Shown here one piece after another: positions 10,747-21,780 of a stretch of 64,000 nucleotides of DNA. The first letter of the stretch is position 1. The number at the start of each line of letters is the position of its first letter. The notes beneath the pieces were generated by a model. The model did not search any database. It had not been told where the DNA came from and saw nothing but the letters and a program-made list of their open reading frames with translations. The position numbers and the translations under genes were made by a program. The stretch is from Ophiosphaerella korrae (lineage: Eukaryota; Ascomycota; Dothideomycetes; Pleosporales; Phaeosphaeriaceae). The stretch lies in NCBI GenBank assembly GCA_028456385.1, contig JALNQF010000118.1, positions 1 to 64,000 on the forward strand. The letters are read 5' to 3'.

Positions 10747-11280
10747 TCATACCAATGTGAGTGCCCACCTTTCCATTGCCAGTTTTGAGCACAGACTGGT
10801 ATAGTGTTTCTTATCGTGATCCGGAATAGATACTATAATAGAACCAACTCGCACAGGATTCTGCTCATTCTGCCACTCAACCACCAACATGAATGCCGTA
10901 CACGCCCCTGTAGTACAAAGAAGCATGACCACAAACCACTCTTTAGATTGTGCAAGTAGATCCTTGATTCCCCTAGTACTTTATCCATACGATGGTTGCA
11001 GAATAAAATTGAACGATTGCAAATACTTACTGCATTCCAATCACGTAGAGCGAATGCATCTTCTCCATCGGAACCGTCGAGGTTGGGGTTTTCTTCTCTA
11101 TCGAAATTGACGAAGCTTTTGTGTGAAATTATATCTGCTTCAAAGCCTATCTGGGTGACTGAACTCAAATCATCTGCCGTGGAATATCCGTTTAGGGGAG
11201 AAAAGCTTTTGTTCCCGGAGCCAATCATTACGTTGTTTATGAGCGTGGTGACCTCATTTGGTTCAAATGTTCCGAAGATT
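10747..11280 (-). pseudogene. C-terminal part of a putative fungal membrane protein, probably degraded
   Basis: Two minus-strand exon-like blocks join cleanly. The block ending at 11031 (LDGSDGEDAFALRDWNA, then GTAAGT) splices over 11030-10963 (68 nt) to 10962-10747. The second block begins DLLAQSKEWF, contains a transmembrane-like stretch (VVMLLCTTGACTAFMLVV) and ends ERWALTLV-stop. The frame can be read upstream to about 11280 (IFGTFEPNEVTTLINN), where an in-frame TAA interrupts it. Further coding-like fragments occur up to about 11840 (FVTSSGTCEQCLEDL) but in other frames. I do not recognise the family. It could be an intact multi-intron gene whose 5' exons I failed to resolve. Confidence 0.4.
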
Positions 11281-12195
11281 TAATTGAAGGCTCCGGACCC
11301 CACACATAGCTCAAAGCAAGCCACGCATCAGAAGGCCTAGCTTTCACAGTAGACATTATTACAATCCAACAGTCGCATGCCTGGTACGGTAAGATGCTTC
11401 TCACTACAGTCCTCTCGATGAAATTTAGTGCAGCTGTTAAGCCACAGTTCAGCATGGGTTTGACTATAAAACTTTGGAACGTGTTGTGGTATGTACGGGC
11501 CCTTGTGTCCATTTATGCAAAGATAGACATTCTTGCATCCTCAAAACTTCATACTTCAAGGGAGTTGTCCTGTAGGAGCATCCCTCCCTGGGCATGGCCG
11601 CCAGTTCAAGATGCAGGAATGGAAGACATGATTAAGTTAGGTATGATGCACCGATTATAGTCATGTCTGCGAAAATAATAGCTGCTATGAATAAAGATTA
11701 GGGTGAATCGAGGCAAGCCACCATGTCCACAACTCTCAAAAAACTCTGCTGAGATATTATAGAATTTCAAGTCTTCCAAACATTGTTCACAAGTCCCTGA
11801 GCTAGTCACGAAAAGTAAGTCTGAATTATTAAGATTCAAAGAAGGAGTAGATGAAGCGGCTGCCTAGTACTTTTTGATGGTTTTCTAGAATGGTAGAAAT
11901 ATTACGGATGAATCCCAGTCTGTTTTGATACTGCTAGTTTCGTCTGTATTCGAGCCTCGAACGCGTTCCATGTCCACATTGCTAGCTTCGTCTCCGCTCA
12001 TATTTCTGGCTTCGTCCGAGTATCACAATAGCGGGGTGAGCAAGCTACACAAGGCAAGGCTGAGAAAGGTGCAGATTGCGCTTAGTCATCTCACAACGTG
12101 GCAATGCAAGAGCAGGGCAGTGCACTTGACTGCTCGGTAGTTCTCCGTAGTCATCACGGTGACGTGCCGCATGCTACAGATCTTGCTCCTTGGAT

Positions 12196-13921
12196 TCAGC
12201 CAATAATATCTCCACCAAACCCAACAGGTCTCCGCATCTTTGCGCCTTCAATATACGGCACAATAGCCATAGCCTTATACGTCTTCCCCATGCCATTAGG
12301 CCCTCTATCAACCAGTCTCTTCCACCCTGTTTCCAGCCTTCTCTTCGTCTCGTCATCCTTCGCACCTTTCAGTAACCGCTCAGCGCGCTCCTTAATGCCC
12401 ATAGTCGATAAAAAGAAACTCTGCTCTACAGGGCCGTGAATTTCTACACCTGGCGAGGCATTCAGGGCAGACTCGGCGAGAGCGAGAAAGTCGACGTCGG
12501 CGGAGAGATCGACTAGACCGGGTGCTGTGAATGGCGAGACTGCGTGGTGAGACCGTATGCCGCGGAAAGTGTTTGCTGGGATGGTGTTGGAAGGACCATA
12601 GTCGAGGATGAGGGCTGCGCCTGAGGGTTTCACTTTGAGAAATGGGCTCGGGACTGGTTTGGCGCTTTGAGGTGCTGGTTCTGGAGGGGTGCTGCCGCCT
12701 ATTCTGACAGCAAAGTCAGAAACATATGACAGAGATTCCGGGGAGATCTCAATGATAGCATCTGGTGTATTTTCCAGCTTTTCGTAACGCTTTGACATCT
12801 TCGGTAAGTATAGGGAGTGCGGTGTTGGCGTTTTTGATACTGTTAATTGGAAGTCTAGTTTGTCTTCATTCTTCTTAGACGCCGTGGAAGTCGTAATGGT
12901 AGTTCCAGCCGACGCATATGGAGACGTAGGCGAAACTACCAACTCGTGCCATATGTTCTTGGGTACTGTTACGCCATGCTTGGGTGTGATGGGCCCAGTC
13001 GGTGTGATTATAGTGGATGAAGCAGGGATTGATGATTGCGTTACATTTTGAAAAACGTGGATTGGAAGTGCGTCGAAAAATTCGTGAGCAAGAATGAATG
13101 GAGTCGATGTCTCCTCTGTCCTGGATTTAGCGATTGAGCGCGAGTAAGAAATACTTTGAAATACCTTTTGGTACAAATCTTATATCCTCGCACCATTGTA
13201 TGCTAACATTTGGGATATATTTCAGTGGCGCTGTCCACCCATATTCGCTCTTCTGTAAATTTTCTGTCTCAGCTAGGAGTTTGCCTTGCTGTTTCTGTAG
13301 TTGCGGCGATGCTTCGATTAAGTAGATTGCTTCTATAGAGTTCGCAAAACCTTTGAAGCTTGATATAGTCTTGTACTCCGTCAGCTTTCAAGGAAATTTG
13401 TTCATAGAGAACGACTTGACGTACACGCAGTACATCGTCCATTAATGTTCCTCTTCCTGGCCCAACTTCAATAATCTGTACCTTCTCCTTCTTCCCTTGG
13501 GCCAACCATTCTGCGTATAGCCATATACCAACTAGCTCACCAAATATCTGACTAATTTCAGGCGAAGTAACAAAGTCACCCTTTGTCCCAAATTGATCTT
13601 GGCCAGCGTCTGTCTGTCGCGTGTAGTATCCGCCCTCAGGTGCGGTAAGACATTGTCGCATATACGCTGCTACAGAGATAGGACCCGTTGTCTAGTTCAA
13701 ATTAGCAACTAATATTTATTGTACCTATTAATACGCACTGTTATAGCCTCGCCCAGTATTTTCGCTAGTGGAGTCGACCATTTCCGCTCTGTAGACGATT
13801 TTGGGGTCAATGTCGAAGCCCACCGAACCGCATATTGTGCTCCTCGATGGCTATGACTATTCAAATACAAATGACTACCTCCCGCAGCCGTTCGAAGTAA
13901 ATTGAGCGAATTCGCTCTCAT
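12196..13921 (-). CDS. Mitochondrial SAM-dependent methyltransferase, complex I assembly factor NDUFAF7/MidA
   Basis: Four exons: 13921-13739, 13691-13425, 13369-13165 and 13115-12196, giving 524 residues. The ATG is at 13921. Residues 1-40 are rich in Arg, Ser and Leu and look like a mitochondrial presequence. Family blocks follow: [39 protein letters not shown], the SAM-binding [15 protein letters not shown] (about 136-150), EASPQLQK and [22 protein letters not shown]7 symmetrically dimethylates an arginine of the NDUFS2 subunit, which is needed for early complex I assembly in the matrix. Head-to-head with the CDK11-like gene (239 bp apart), so the promoter is probably shared. Confidence 0.92.
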
Positions 13922-14160
13922 ATCGGGCAATATTATCGAAGTTCCATGACGTCTATGCGCCCGATACGAACAAAAAAGTCATTTCGGAACGCCGAGGTGA
14001 AGGAGCTATGACCCTCCAACGTCACCCCACGTGCTCTCGCTCTTCATCCACCATCTCTCCGTAACGACGAGATAGGAAATTAAAATTAATCTATTGCGAT
14101 CGATTGGGACACATGGCACCATTGGCATAGTATCAAAGTAGTTACTTCAGAACAAAAGCA
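13922..14160. promoter_or_regulatory. Shared 239-bp divergent promoter (NDUFAF7 / CDK11-like)
   Basis: The two ATGs at 13921 (minus) and 14161 (plus) are separated by 239 bp, so both genes must be driven from this interval. No TATA box or factor site stands out with confidence. Confidence 0.6.
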
Positions 14161-15510
14161 ATGGCATCGCGCTGGGCAGACACAGACGCAGACAAGGCAG
14201 AAGACCTCCGTCGGAAGAAAGAGAAGGAAGAAAAGAAACGTCTCAAGCTTCTCAAGCAACAGGAAGCAGAAGCCGCAGCCAAGTCACAATTAAGAGACAC
14301 CGAGCCACGACCTTCTAAGCGGCGTCGCCTGTCCTCTGGAGAAGACGAAACTCAAGCTTCATCAACTAATGAAGCCGAAGGCGACAGGAAACTATTGAGA
14401 TTCAACGCCGGCGAATGGGCCCCTTGTCGCCACAGCTCAAACTACACAACCCTCAATGCAATCGAAGAAGGTTCCTACGGCTGGGTCTCACGCGCCAAAG
14501 ATATTACCACGGGCGCCATCGTTGCCCTCAAGAAAGTAAAAATGGACTACGCCCAAGACGGCTTCCCCATCACCGCCCTACGCGAAATCGCCATCCTCCA
14601 AAAAGTACGCCCGCACCCCAACATCGTCGAGCTACACGAAGTCCTCTCAGGCGACGACCCCACTGAATGTATCCTGGTCATGGAATTCCTCGAACACGAT
14701 CTCAAAACGCTGCAGGAAGATATGGCGGAGCGCTTCATGAGCAGCGAAGTGAAAACGCTCCTGCGCCAACTCGTCTCCGGCGTGTCCTTCCTGCACGCAC
14801 ACGCCATCATGCACCGCGACCTTAAAACGTCCAACATCCTCCTCGACAACCGCGGCCACCTCAAGCTCGCCGACTTCGGCATGGCGCGCTACACCCCGCC
14901 GGCGACCGCGCCACTTACCCAGCTCGTCGTCACGCTGTGGTACCGCGCGCCAGAACTGCTCCTCGGGACGCCCACGTACGGCGCGGAGATCGACATGTGG
15001 AGCGTCGGGTGCGTCTTCGGCGAATTGCTTGCAAAAGAGCCGCTGCTGCCGGGCAAGAACGAGGTGGATGAGTTGGCGCGCATATTCAGTCTGTGTGGCC
15101 TGCCGTCGGAGAAGTCGTGGCCGCAGTTTTATCGGCTGCCGAATGCAAAGTCGCTCAAGTTGCCGCGTGACAAGGCGGCAGCGCCGGGGTTTGATCGTGC
15201 GCGGTTCCCGTTTCTGACGACGGCGGGTGTCGACTTGCTTTCTTCGTTGCTGGCGCTGAATCCGGAGCGTAGGCCGACTGCGAGCGAGACGTTGGAGCAT
15301 GCGTACTTCAGGGAGCAGCCGAAGCCTAAGCCGAGTGAGATGTTTCCTACATTTCCGAGTAAGGCGGGACAGGAGAAGAGGAGGAAGAGAAGTCCGAATG
15401 CGCCGAAGAGGGGGCAGGCGCCGGGGGTGGGGAGTGTTGATTTTAGTGGTTTATTTGCTGGGAGGGAGGATGAGGAGAAGGGCGCGGGGTTTCAGTTGAA
15501 GATGGCTTGA
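14161..15510 (+). CDS. CDK11/PITSLRE-like cyclin-dependent protein kinase
   Basis: Intronless, 449 residues. The N-terminal 90 residues are a charged coiled-coil-like Lys/Glu stretch with a basic KRRRLSS patch (nuclear signal). The kinase domain covers about 95-390: glycine loop EEGSYGWV (about 101-108), VALKKVK lysine (about 122), PITALREI in the PSTAIRE position, catalytic HRDLKTSN (about 218-225), DFG followed by MARY (about 238), and WYRAPE. The PITALREI helix and the alanine-rich activation segment match the CDK11 (p58 PITSLRE) group, which acts in transcription and pre-mRNA processing. The C-terminal tail is basic (KRRKRSPNAPKRG). The SR-type splicing protein gene next door (convergent, 183 bp away) is a suggestive but unproven functional neighbour. 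Confidence 0.93.
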   Translation: MASRWADTDADKAEDLRRKKEKEEKKRLKLLKQQEAEAAAKSQLRDTEPRPSKRRRLSSGEDETQASSTNEAEGDRKLLRFNAGEWAPCRHSSNYTTLNAIEEGSYGWVSRAKDITTGAIVALKKVKMDYAQDGFPITALREIAILQKVRPHPNIVELHEVLSGDDPTECILVMEFLEHDLKTLQEDMAERFMSSEVKTLLRQLVSGVSFLHAHAIMHRDLKTSNILLDNRGHLKLADFGMARYTPPATAPLTQLVVTLWYRAPELLLGTPTYGAEIDMWSVGCVFGELLAKEPLLPGKNEVDELARIFSLCGLPSEKSWPQFYRLPNAKSLKLPRDKAAAPGFDRARFPFLTTAGVDLLSSLLALNPERRPTASETLEHAYFREQPKPKPSEMFPTFPSKAGQEKRRKRSPNAPKRGQAPGVGSVDFSGLFAGREDEEKGAGFQLKMA

Positions 15511-15693
15511 CGATCACGCGATACTGGGAAGACACTGGTATATTGAAGGAGAATGCAGAATGCATTAGTTGAGCATGGCTCGTGGTCCAGGAGCTTACTT
15601 TCATCCTCTGATGGTGGTACATGACACTCGGCAGAGCAAAGGCGCCAAAGTGGCTTTGATGATGATCAAACTGTCTTTCATGTTTAGAGCTTT

Positions 15694-16810
15694 TCACCTT
15701 CGGTCTCTACTCCGGCTACGATCTCGAGGACTTCCGCTGCCGTAGGAGCTGTAGCTGGGACTCCTTCGCCCACTACCACCACCGCCGCCACCGCCTCCAC
15801 CGCGCCTATGTCTCCGCGGCGGGGAATCTCGTCTGCCGTATCCTCGCCTGTCTGGTGACCTTGACCTCGATCGGCTATACGATGAGCGCAAGGGACTTCT
15901 CAGTGGTGATCTGCTTCTAGATCGGCTGTACGAACGTGGTCGATATCCATAGCCGCCGCCTCGTCCTCCTCTGCCACGTCTACCACCTCTGTCGCCCCTG
16001 AAATATCCGGGTGGCGACCTGGAGCGTCTTCCGAAAGGCGAACGATAGCGTGATGGGCCTCCTGAGGCCATAGGGGGTGGACGATAGGCGCCTGGTGGCC
16101 CTCCTCCAGCACGGTTATCGTAGGAATCATAGAAGCTCTCGCGAGGTGGTGGGCCTCTACGCGCCGCGGCGGGAGGTGGCTGCGAGAACCGACGTCTTGG
16201 GAGGACGATGGAGACTTGTAGTTTGGCGCCGTCTAGTTGTGCATGGTGCATCTTTGCGATTGCGCGCTCGGCCTCCTCCATTTCTGCGTATAGGACGTAG
16301 GCAACGCCACGGTTGACGTTGAATGTTGGGTTCATGGGCATTCGGAGTTCCTTGATCTCGCCATACTTTCCAAAGATCTCACGGATGTGACCTTCTTTGA
16401 CGTTTCTGGTCAAGGACTCTACTACAATCTGTGGGCACAGTGAGAATCGTTGAAAGAGCTTGGAGCAATGCGCCCAGGGAGTTCTCGTCGATGCTTACTT
16501 TTGCGCTCCTAGGAGCAGGCAACTCGTCTTTTGGTGTTGGGCTGCGAGTATAACTTCTGCCTCGTGACCGCGACCGCGCCCTGTCTGGTGTGTAGCTCCG
16601 TCGGCCATTGCGCCGAGGGGAGAGAGAGCGTGAATCACGTGTTCGCGAGCGCGAGCGCGAGCGTGTAATGGAGCGTGGAGAGACTGAGCGCCGTGGTGAT
16701 CTTGAATGCGCCGACCGAGCTCGACTCTGTGATTTCGTGCGCGAGCGGTCGGGAGAAATGCTACGCGATCGCGACGGTGAGCGCGGACGGGAAGGGCTGC
16801 GAGAGGGCAT
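15694..16810 (-). CDS. RNPS1-like SR protein with one RRM
   Basis: Two exons, 16810-16499 and 16428-15694, giving 348 residues. The true ATG is at 16810 (MPSRSPSRP); only a TTG lies upstream in frame. Residues 1-100 are an RS domain (repeated SRSRS, SPRR). One RRM covers about 105-182 with RNP2 IVVESL and RNP1-like RGVAYVLY. The C-terminal half is RS- and RGG-rich (RGGRRGRGGRGGG, nine-glycine run near 15780). This order resembles RNPS1, a subunit of the ASAP/PSAP complexes that join the exon junction complex and modulate splicing. A generic SR or SR-related protein cannot be excluded. The intron (71 nt, GTAAGC...CACAG) falls exactly at the start of the RRM. Confidence 0.88.
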
Positions 16811-17902
16811 GCTTGGATGCAAACCCCGAAGGTGGGATAACTAGACAAAGCTGGATCAGTGGTACATGGAGGATTTCCCCGGGGCTGTGGTGGGGTTTGT
16901 GATTGCTGTGTTGCAGGCGAACAACGCCCAAACTGGAGCTGGAGCTCAAAACGTCGGCACGTGACTAGACAGTGGCCAATCGGCATCGGGGCCGATGTTT
17001 ACTCGGGCAGCAAGCAGTGTCACCACGCCATTTTGCTCGCAATGGAAATGATACAAGTCAAAAAGGTACTCATTCTTGAGAATATATACAGGCTCTAAAA
17101 TAGGCATGTGAGCTGGGAAAGTGCACCTCAATGCTGCCAACATGGGCTTCTGGCAAGTGCGCATTCACATCGACCCAGACACAACTGTGGAGCATCAATA
17201 AAGATTTATGGGGACAGCATATTTTTGTGAGTAATTTGCAGCATCAACTGATGGAATGCCTGGGTACTTGGGTATCTTATTCCAAATCGGGTTTTATATT
17301 TTTCCATCTGCCTCTTTTAAGACACGAGAGATGGGTATTCTGTGGTGTTAGTGTAGTCGACTAACGCGATAATCTTAGACATGTATCAGACAAGGCTCCC
17401 CTTCCTCCTTGCTTTAGACAGATTGAGCATCGGATCCTTCTGCTGAACCTTGGATAGGTAGGTGGCTGTGAATGGCGCCATGCTGGGAACAAGTCACATG
17501 CAGGACACAACCCCCACACCAGACAGCTGCAAGATGGCGCCATAAGCGCAGCAGCGTGATTCGAAGGGAGGAATGATATGGACTGGATAGCAAAGAGGGC
17601 GGTGGCGTGAAGAAAGGACCAGGGAGGGATGGTCGTGGGCAAGTCTGTCGTTGCACTGCGGGGTTGCTTGTCACAGAAAAGACTGCCCCACCAATAGCTC
17701 GTTCACTCTTCTCTCAGCGGCTCAACCCGAAGTTGCAACTGCCCAACAAACTTGCTACCTAGCTTCGTCTCACCGCATATCCTGTGCTTTCTTCTGCTCC
17801 TGCTTAGTCAAAGAATCGCTGATCTACCTGGCCGCAGAGCTAAGATTTTCCTCTGCGACACCAGCATCCTTCATCACACTCCCTCACAGCCCCTCACCCA
17901 AC
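16811..17902. other. Intergenic between SR-protein and profilin genes
   Basis: A roughly 1.1-kb divergent spacer that must hold both promoters. A pyrimidine-rich tract (17690-17900) lies just upstream of the profilin ATG, as is common for highly expressed fungal genes. No additional gene is visible. Confidence 0.55.
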
Positions 17903-18535
17903 ATGTCCTGGCAAGGTAGGCGCCCGGCACCCCACGTCCGAAGACACAACAGCTAACAGCATCGCCAGCTTACGTCGACCAAAGGTACCGCCCAGACCGC
18001 ATATCCATCGCAAACTGTCTCTAACTTCGCACGCGCAGCCTCGTTGGCACTGGCAACATCGACAAGGCCGTCATTTGCGATGTCGGTGGCCAAACCACAT
18101 GGGCCTCGTCCCCAGGCTTCTCCGTATGTCTTCCGTCTTTTTGCGCGGCAGAAACACGCGCAAGAGGCAAGCGCTTAGGGGTGGCGATGCGGCTACTGAC
18201 ACGTCCCAGCTCACCGCTGCTGAAATGACAGCCATCGCGGCCTCGTTCAACGACAAGAGCGAGCCCAAGTCAGTCATATCGAATGGCATCAAGGTCAGCG
18301 GCGAGAAGTACATGACAATTGAATCCACCGACGACTCGCTGAAGGCGAAGAAGGTAATACAGTCCCTGTTCCTATTGACACCACCTGACACGCGCCACAG
18401 GGCAAGGAAGGCGTCGTCGCCGTCAAGACCACCCAGGCGCTCCTCATCGCCCACCATTCTGACTTGGTCACAACGCCAAACGCCTTCAACTCTGTCGTGG
18501 AGCTGGCTGAATATCTCAAAAAGGTCGGCTACTAA
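17903..18535 (+). CDS. Profilin
   Basis: Five exons: 17903-17915, 17969-17984, 18039-18123, 18210-18353 and 18401-18535, giving 130 residues, the normal profilin size. The first two exons are only 13 and 16 nt and join in phase to give MSWQAYVDQSLVGTGNIDKA, the classic profilin N terminus. The remainder shows GGQTTWASSPGF, ISNGIKVSGEKYMTIES and the C-terminal YLKKVGY. Profilin binds monomeric actin, poly-proline ligands such as formins, and phosphoinositides. It controls actin polymerisation in the cytoplasm. All introns are 53-86 nt GT-AG. The tiny first exons are a conserved type of arrangement and explain why no single long frame covers the gene. Confidence 0.97.
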
Positions 18536-18802
18536 GTCGCCCTCGCACATCTCGTTTGTACTTTAGGGATATTTGCATAACCTCTCGAAGAGGAAGCGAT
18601 GGTCGGGCATGGCTTGGTCGCCGGAGAGGACAGGCTCTTTGGTGTGAATAGATATGGCAACGAGAAACGACATAGCGGTATTGACAATGATATGAATTCA
18701 ACACTTACCCAGCACTGTTCAGTAATGATATGAGATTGTGAACAAGCAAAACATACAGGAAATCTAAAGGTCAAGATCATCAAAAAAAACACCTGCCCTC
18801 CT

Positions 18803-20793
18803 CTACAGCCCCTTCATCATCGCCAACCTCCTCACCACCTTCTCTGCAAACGCCGTCTGCAACGCCGCCGCCACAACGCCCCTCCGCTCATCACAATCCT
18901 TATCCAGCCCAAACGCCTCGGGCCCCTCCAAACACGCCCTTATCACGCTCTCAACCGTATTCCCCAAATAACTCTTCACAAACTTAAGGTGCTCGGGCTC
19001 GCCCCGCAGTAACCGATTCCTCACCGGCCACGTCTGCTTGGGCCTAGCCGTCTCCAAATCGATGCCCAGAATACAATCAATCGTCTTCCAGTACGCAATC
19101 TCCAGCAACACAATGCCCAGCGAATACAAGTCGAACGACTTCTTGTACGACGCGCGGCCCTCGGCGTCGCGGTTCCCCGTGCTCTGCACCGTCGGATGGC
19201 GATAGATATCCGCGTAGGCATTGTCCGTCGGGCGCTCGGTGAGGTCGTCATTCGTCGCGGGCCGCGAGTAGTCGAAGCCCGAGACATACGGATCCGTATA
19301 GTTGACCTCGAGCCCGTCGGCGCCCTCGCGTAGGAAGAACAATATGTTGCCGGAGCGCAGGCCCTTGTGCAGCCAGTCCACGGCGTGCAGCCGCTCGACC
19401 GTGTCGGCGAGCAGGCGCATGAGATTGATGCGGTCGGTCAACGAGGGCATTTCGTGCATGGTGTTTTGCTGGTTGTATTCGATGAGGTGGCGGAGGGTTA
19501 TGGGCTGGATGGAGGGCGCGACGTACGCGGGTTTCTCGAAGACGAGGCCGAAGCGGGATTCGCGGCCGGGGCTGTTGTCGACGAAGTAGCCGAGGCAGTA
19601 GGGTGCTCTGAAGTTTACTTTGCGGTTGTTTTCTTTGAGGAGCGCGGCGAGTTTTTTCACCCGCGAATGGATCTTTGGATCGACTTGGCCGTCCGGTAGG
19701 CCTGGGCCGGCTTGTTCGTTGGGCTTCCATTCTATCCAGACGGAAGCGCCTTTCCAGGTGGCTTCTGTGCGGTCGCCCTCTTCGATGTCGTCTGAGAATG
19801 GCTCGTTGTCGATGGTCGAGATGTCTTGCACGGCCAGCTCGGTTTCGCGGATACTGTCTGCGAGATGCGGAAGATCGATCGAGTTGCCCCATTCCTCGCT
19901 GACATGGTGGGAGTCCTCGATGGCAAGGTGTACAAACTTTTGCTGCGCCAAAGCGCTCAAAGGTTGTGTTAGGCTGCGAGCAACGAGGCCGGCCCTGCCA
20001 TTCAGGGCGTCGTCCTCGGATTCTTCCAGGTCGGAAACCATGTCTGGTGATTGATGTGCCATCCTCTCAGATTGCCATATTTGAACCATATTTTCCATCT
20101 TCCTATTCAGTAGAACAATTTGATGATTTGTTCGTGTTTGCATTTCGAGGAGACTGTCCATTTGTGCCCTCTCTAACGCCTGGTGCATCTTGTCGTTGAA
20201 GTCAGAAAGCTTTACAATTAAGTTTTCCATCTTCTTGTGGTCCCAAGAAGCCCATCTAATCCTCATGGGAATATCTCTAGACTTTTTGAGCCAGTTAAGA
20301 GCCTTGATGACCAACTCATCAACAGGCGGAAATTGAATAATTCCTTTACTTTCCTCTGACATACTAGCCCCATTCTTGAGCAAGCGATCTGAATCGACTA
20401 CAAATTGATCCTGTAGCTCTTCCAGTAGAGGCTTCCGGAGTTTTTTATACTTGTTGTCAAGGCGTCCAAAAGAGGCGAGTAGCTTTTGCTGTTGGTGGAG
20501 CACATCCATTACCACCCCCCTCGATGTATGGTTGAGTAATAGCTGTTCTTCAGTATAGTCTAGTTGAACAAGCTTTCCCCAATTTAGTAGTCGATGCTCT
20601 TCAATTTTAAACTTGACTAGAAGGGCCTGCGCATCTTTCTCCAAGCGACATGCATCTGCGATGAGCTCGTAGCCTATGGCTGATTAGTCTTATGCATCTC
20701 ATTCGGCAAAAAGGGATACTTGCCTTGAATACATCCTGCAAATGCTTGAAAGAAAAATGACACTACAGCGATGGGGAGTTCAGTTCCAGACAT
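18803..20793 (-). CDS. HeLo-domain protein with C-terminal pseudokinase
   Basis: Two exons, 20793-20724 and 20673-18803, giving 646 residues. The 50-nt intron uses a GC donor (CAAG|GCAAGT...CATAG). Exon 1 (MSGTELPIAVVSFF, AFAGCIQG) plus the next roughly 190 residues form an alpha-helical HeLo/prion-inhibition domain (YELIADACRLEKDAQ, EEHRLLNWGKLV). From about residue 370 there is a kinase fold with RFGLVFEKP, LHAVDWLHKGLRSGNILF (about 457) and VSGFDYSR (about 487). The HRD aspartate is replaced (HKG) and DFG is absent, so it is probably catalytically dead. HeLo domains are cell-death execution or self-recognition modules in Pezizomycotina. The HeLo-pseudokinase layout parallels animal MLKL (four-helix bundle plus pseudokinase). 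The role here is inferred. Confidence 0.85.
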
Positions 20794-21780
20794 GGCGGTG
20801 TACTACAATAACTGGTTATTTGAGTTGGTCGATAGTTCCAGATGTAAATGCGAAGCGTAAATTACACTAGATACAACGAGAAGGATAGAAACTATGTTTC
20901 CAAAGCAGGCAGGCAGATATTTAACCATGTGGACCCCACGAAGCTACATTTCTGCGATATCATGCAAGCGCGCAGCCACAACAGACTCCGCCCCCATGGC
21001 CTCACCCTGCAAGTGCCAACCAATAGAGAAACTGTGGTGGTGGATCCGGTCAACAGATCATGCACAGTTTATTACATTACATATCAATCCTGGAGCCTAT
21101 CCTATACCGGCGTGGATGAATTTACTCAATGTAAACCAGTCAGGGGGCGAGACATGGTGAACGAGGAGGTCGGTGATCAACACAGCCACGGAAGGTGCCA
21201 GCCACATAGCCGAAGCCACATCCCTGCAGCCACCTGGATGACCGCACCCTACTGTGCAACATCAATCCTGTCAACACTCAACCCTTTACACTTCTATGAT
21301 TTTCTCTCCTTGCCTCTCGCCCCCAATCATTGCACCTACTCCAACTGTTAGATGTGGCTTTCTCCTCACCGTTGGATCATCCGCGTTCGGCGCTTCACAT
21401 GCTGGCGTGTCTTCCATATCAACAAGGAGGGCATCTAACCTTCAAAGGCATGCTTTGTAGTGTTTTTACAAGGAAAAGTTTCCAGAAGCCCTTAAAGTAT
21501 CAGATCCGACCCCTAAAACACGCAAGTAGCCATATAATGTCTTGAAAGTACGGTTGCGTATCCTGCCAGGCTCCCTTCTCCCAGAGACGTTGTGGCAATC
21601 AAAGACTCCAAGTAATACGCATAAGTTTGCATCGTAATTAAGGCTTATAAGCGACTCTATTTCGCGGTGACCTTGATCACCTAATGTTAGCTTCTTTTGG
21701 CTAGGAAGCGGCGCAAGCCAGCTCATGACCACAAGCTCTTTCTATCTCCAGTCTCCATCTCCCATTTCTCCACCGCTTCT
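20794..21780. other. Intergenic; contains a short dispersed repeat copy
   Basis: No gene is supported. Positions 21195-21250 match an interval at 31772-31822 (core ACATCCCTGCAGC, then TGGATGACC and CACCCT). The rest is unremarkable. The last 60 bases before 21781 are C/T-rich, as in fungal promoters. Confidence 0.5.
21195..21250 (+). repeat. Short dispersed repeat, copy 1
   Basis: Shares GTGCCAGCC, ACATCCCTGCAGC, TGGATGACC and CACCCT in the same order with 31772-31822. Three or four substitutions and one small indel separate the copies. Each copy lies upstream of an open reading frame on the same strand. Confidence 0.6.

Noticed and set aside
14647..15300. Long antisense open frame (217 codons) over the CDK11-like gene
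   Set aside because: It is a shadow of high-GC third positions in the kinase coding sequence; the plus-strand kinase motifs are unambiguous.
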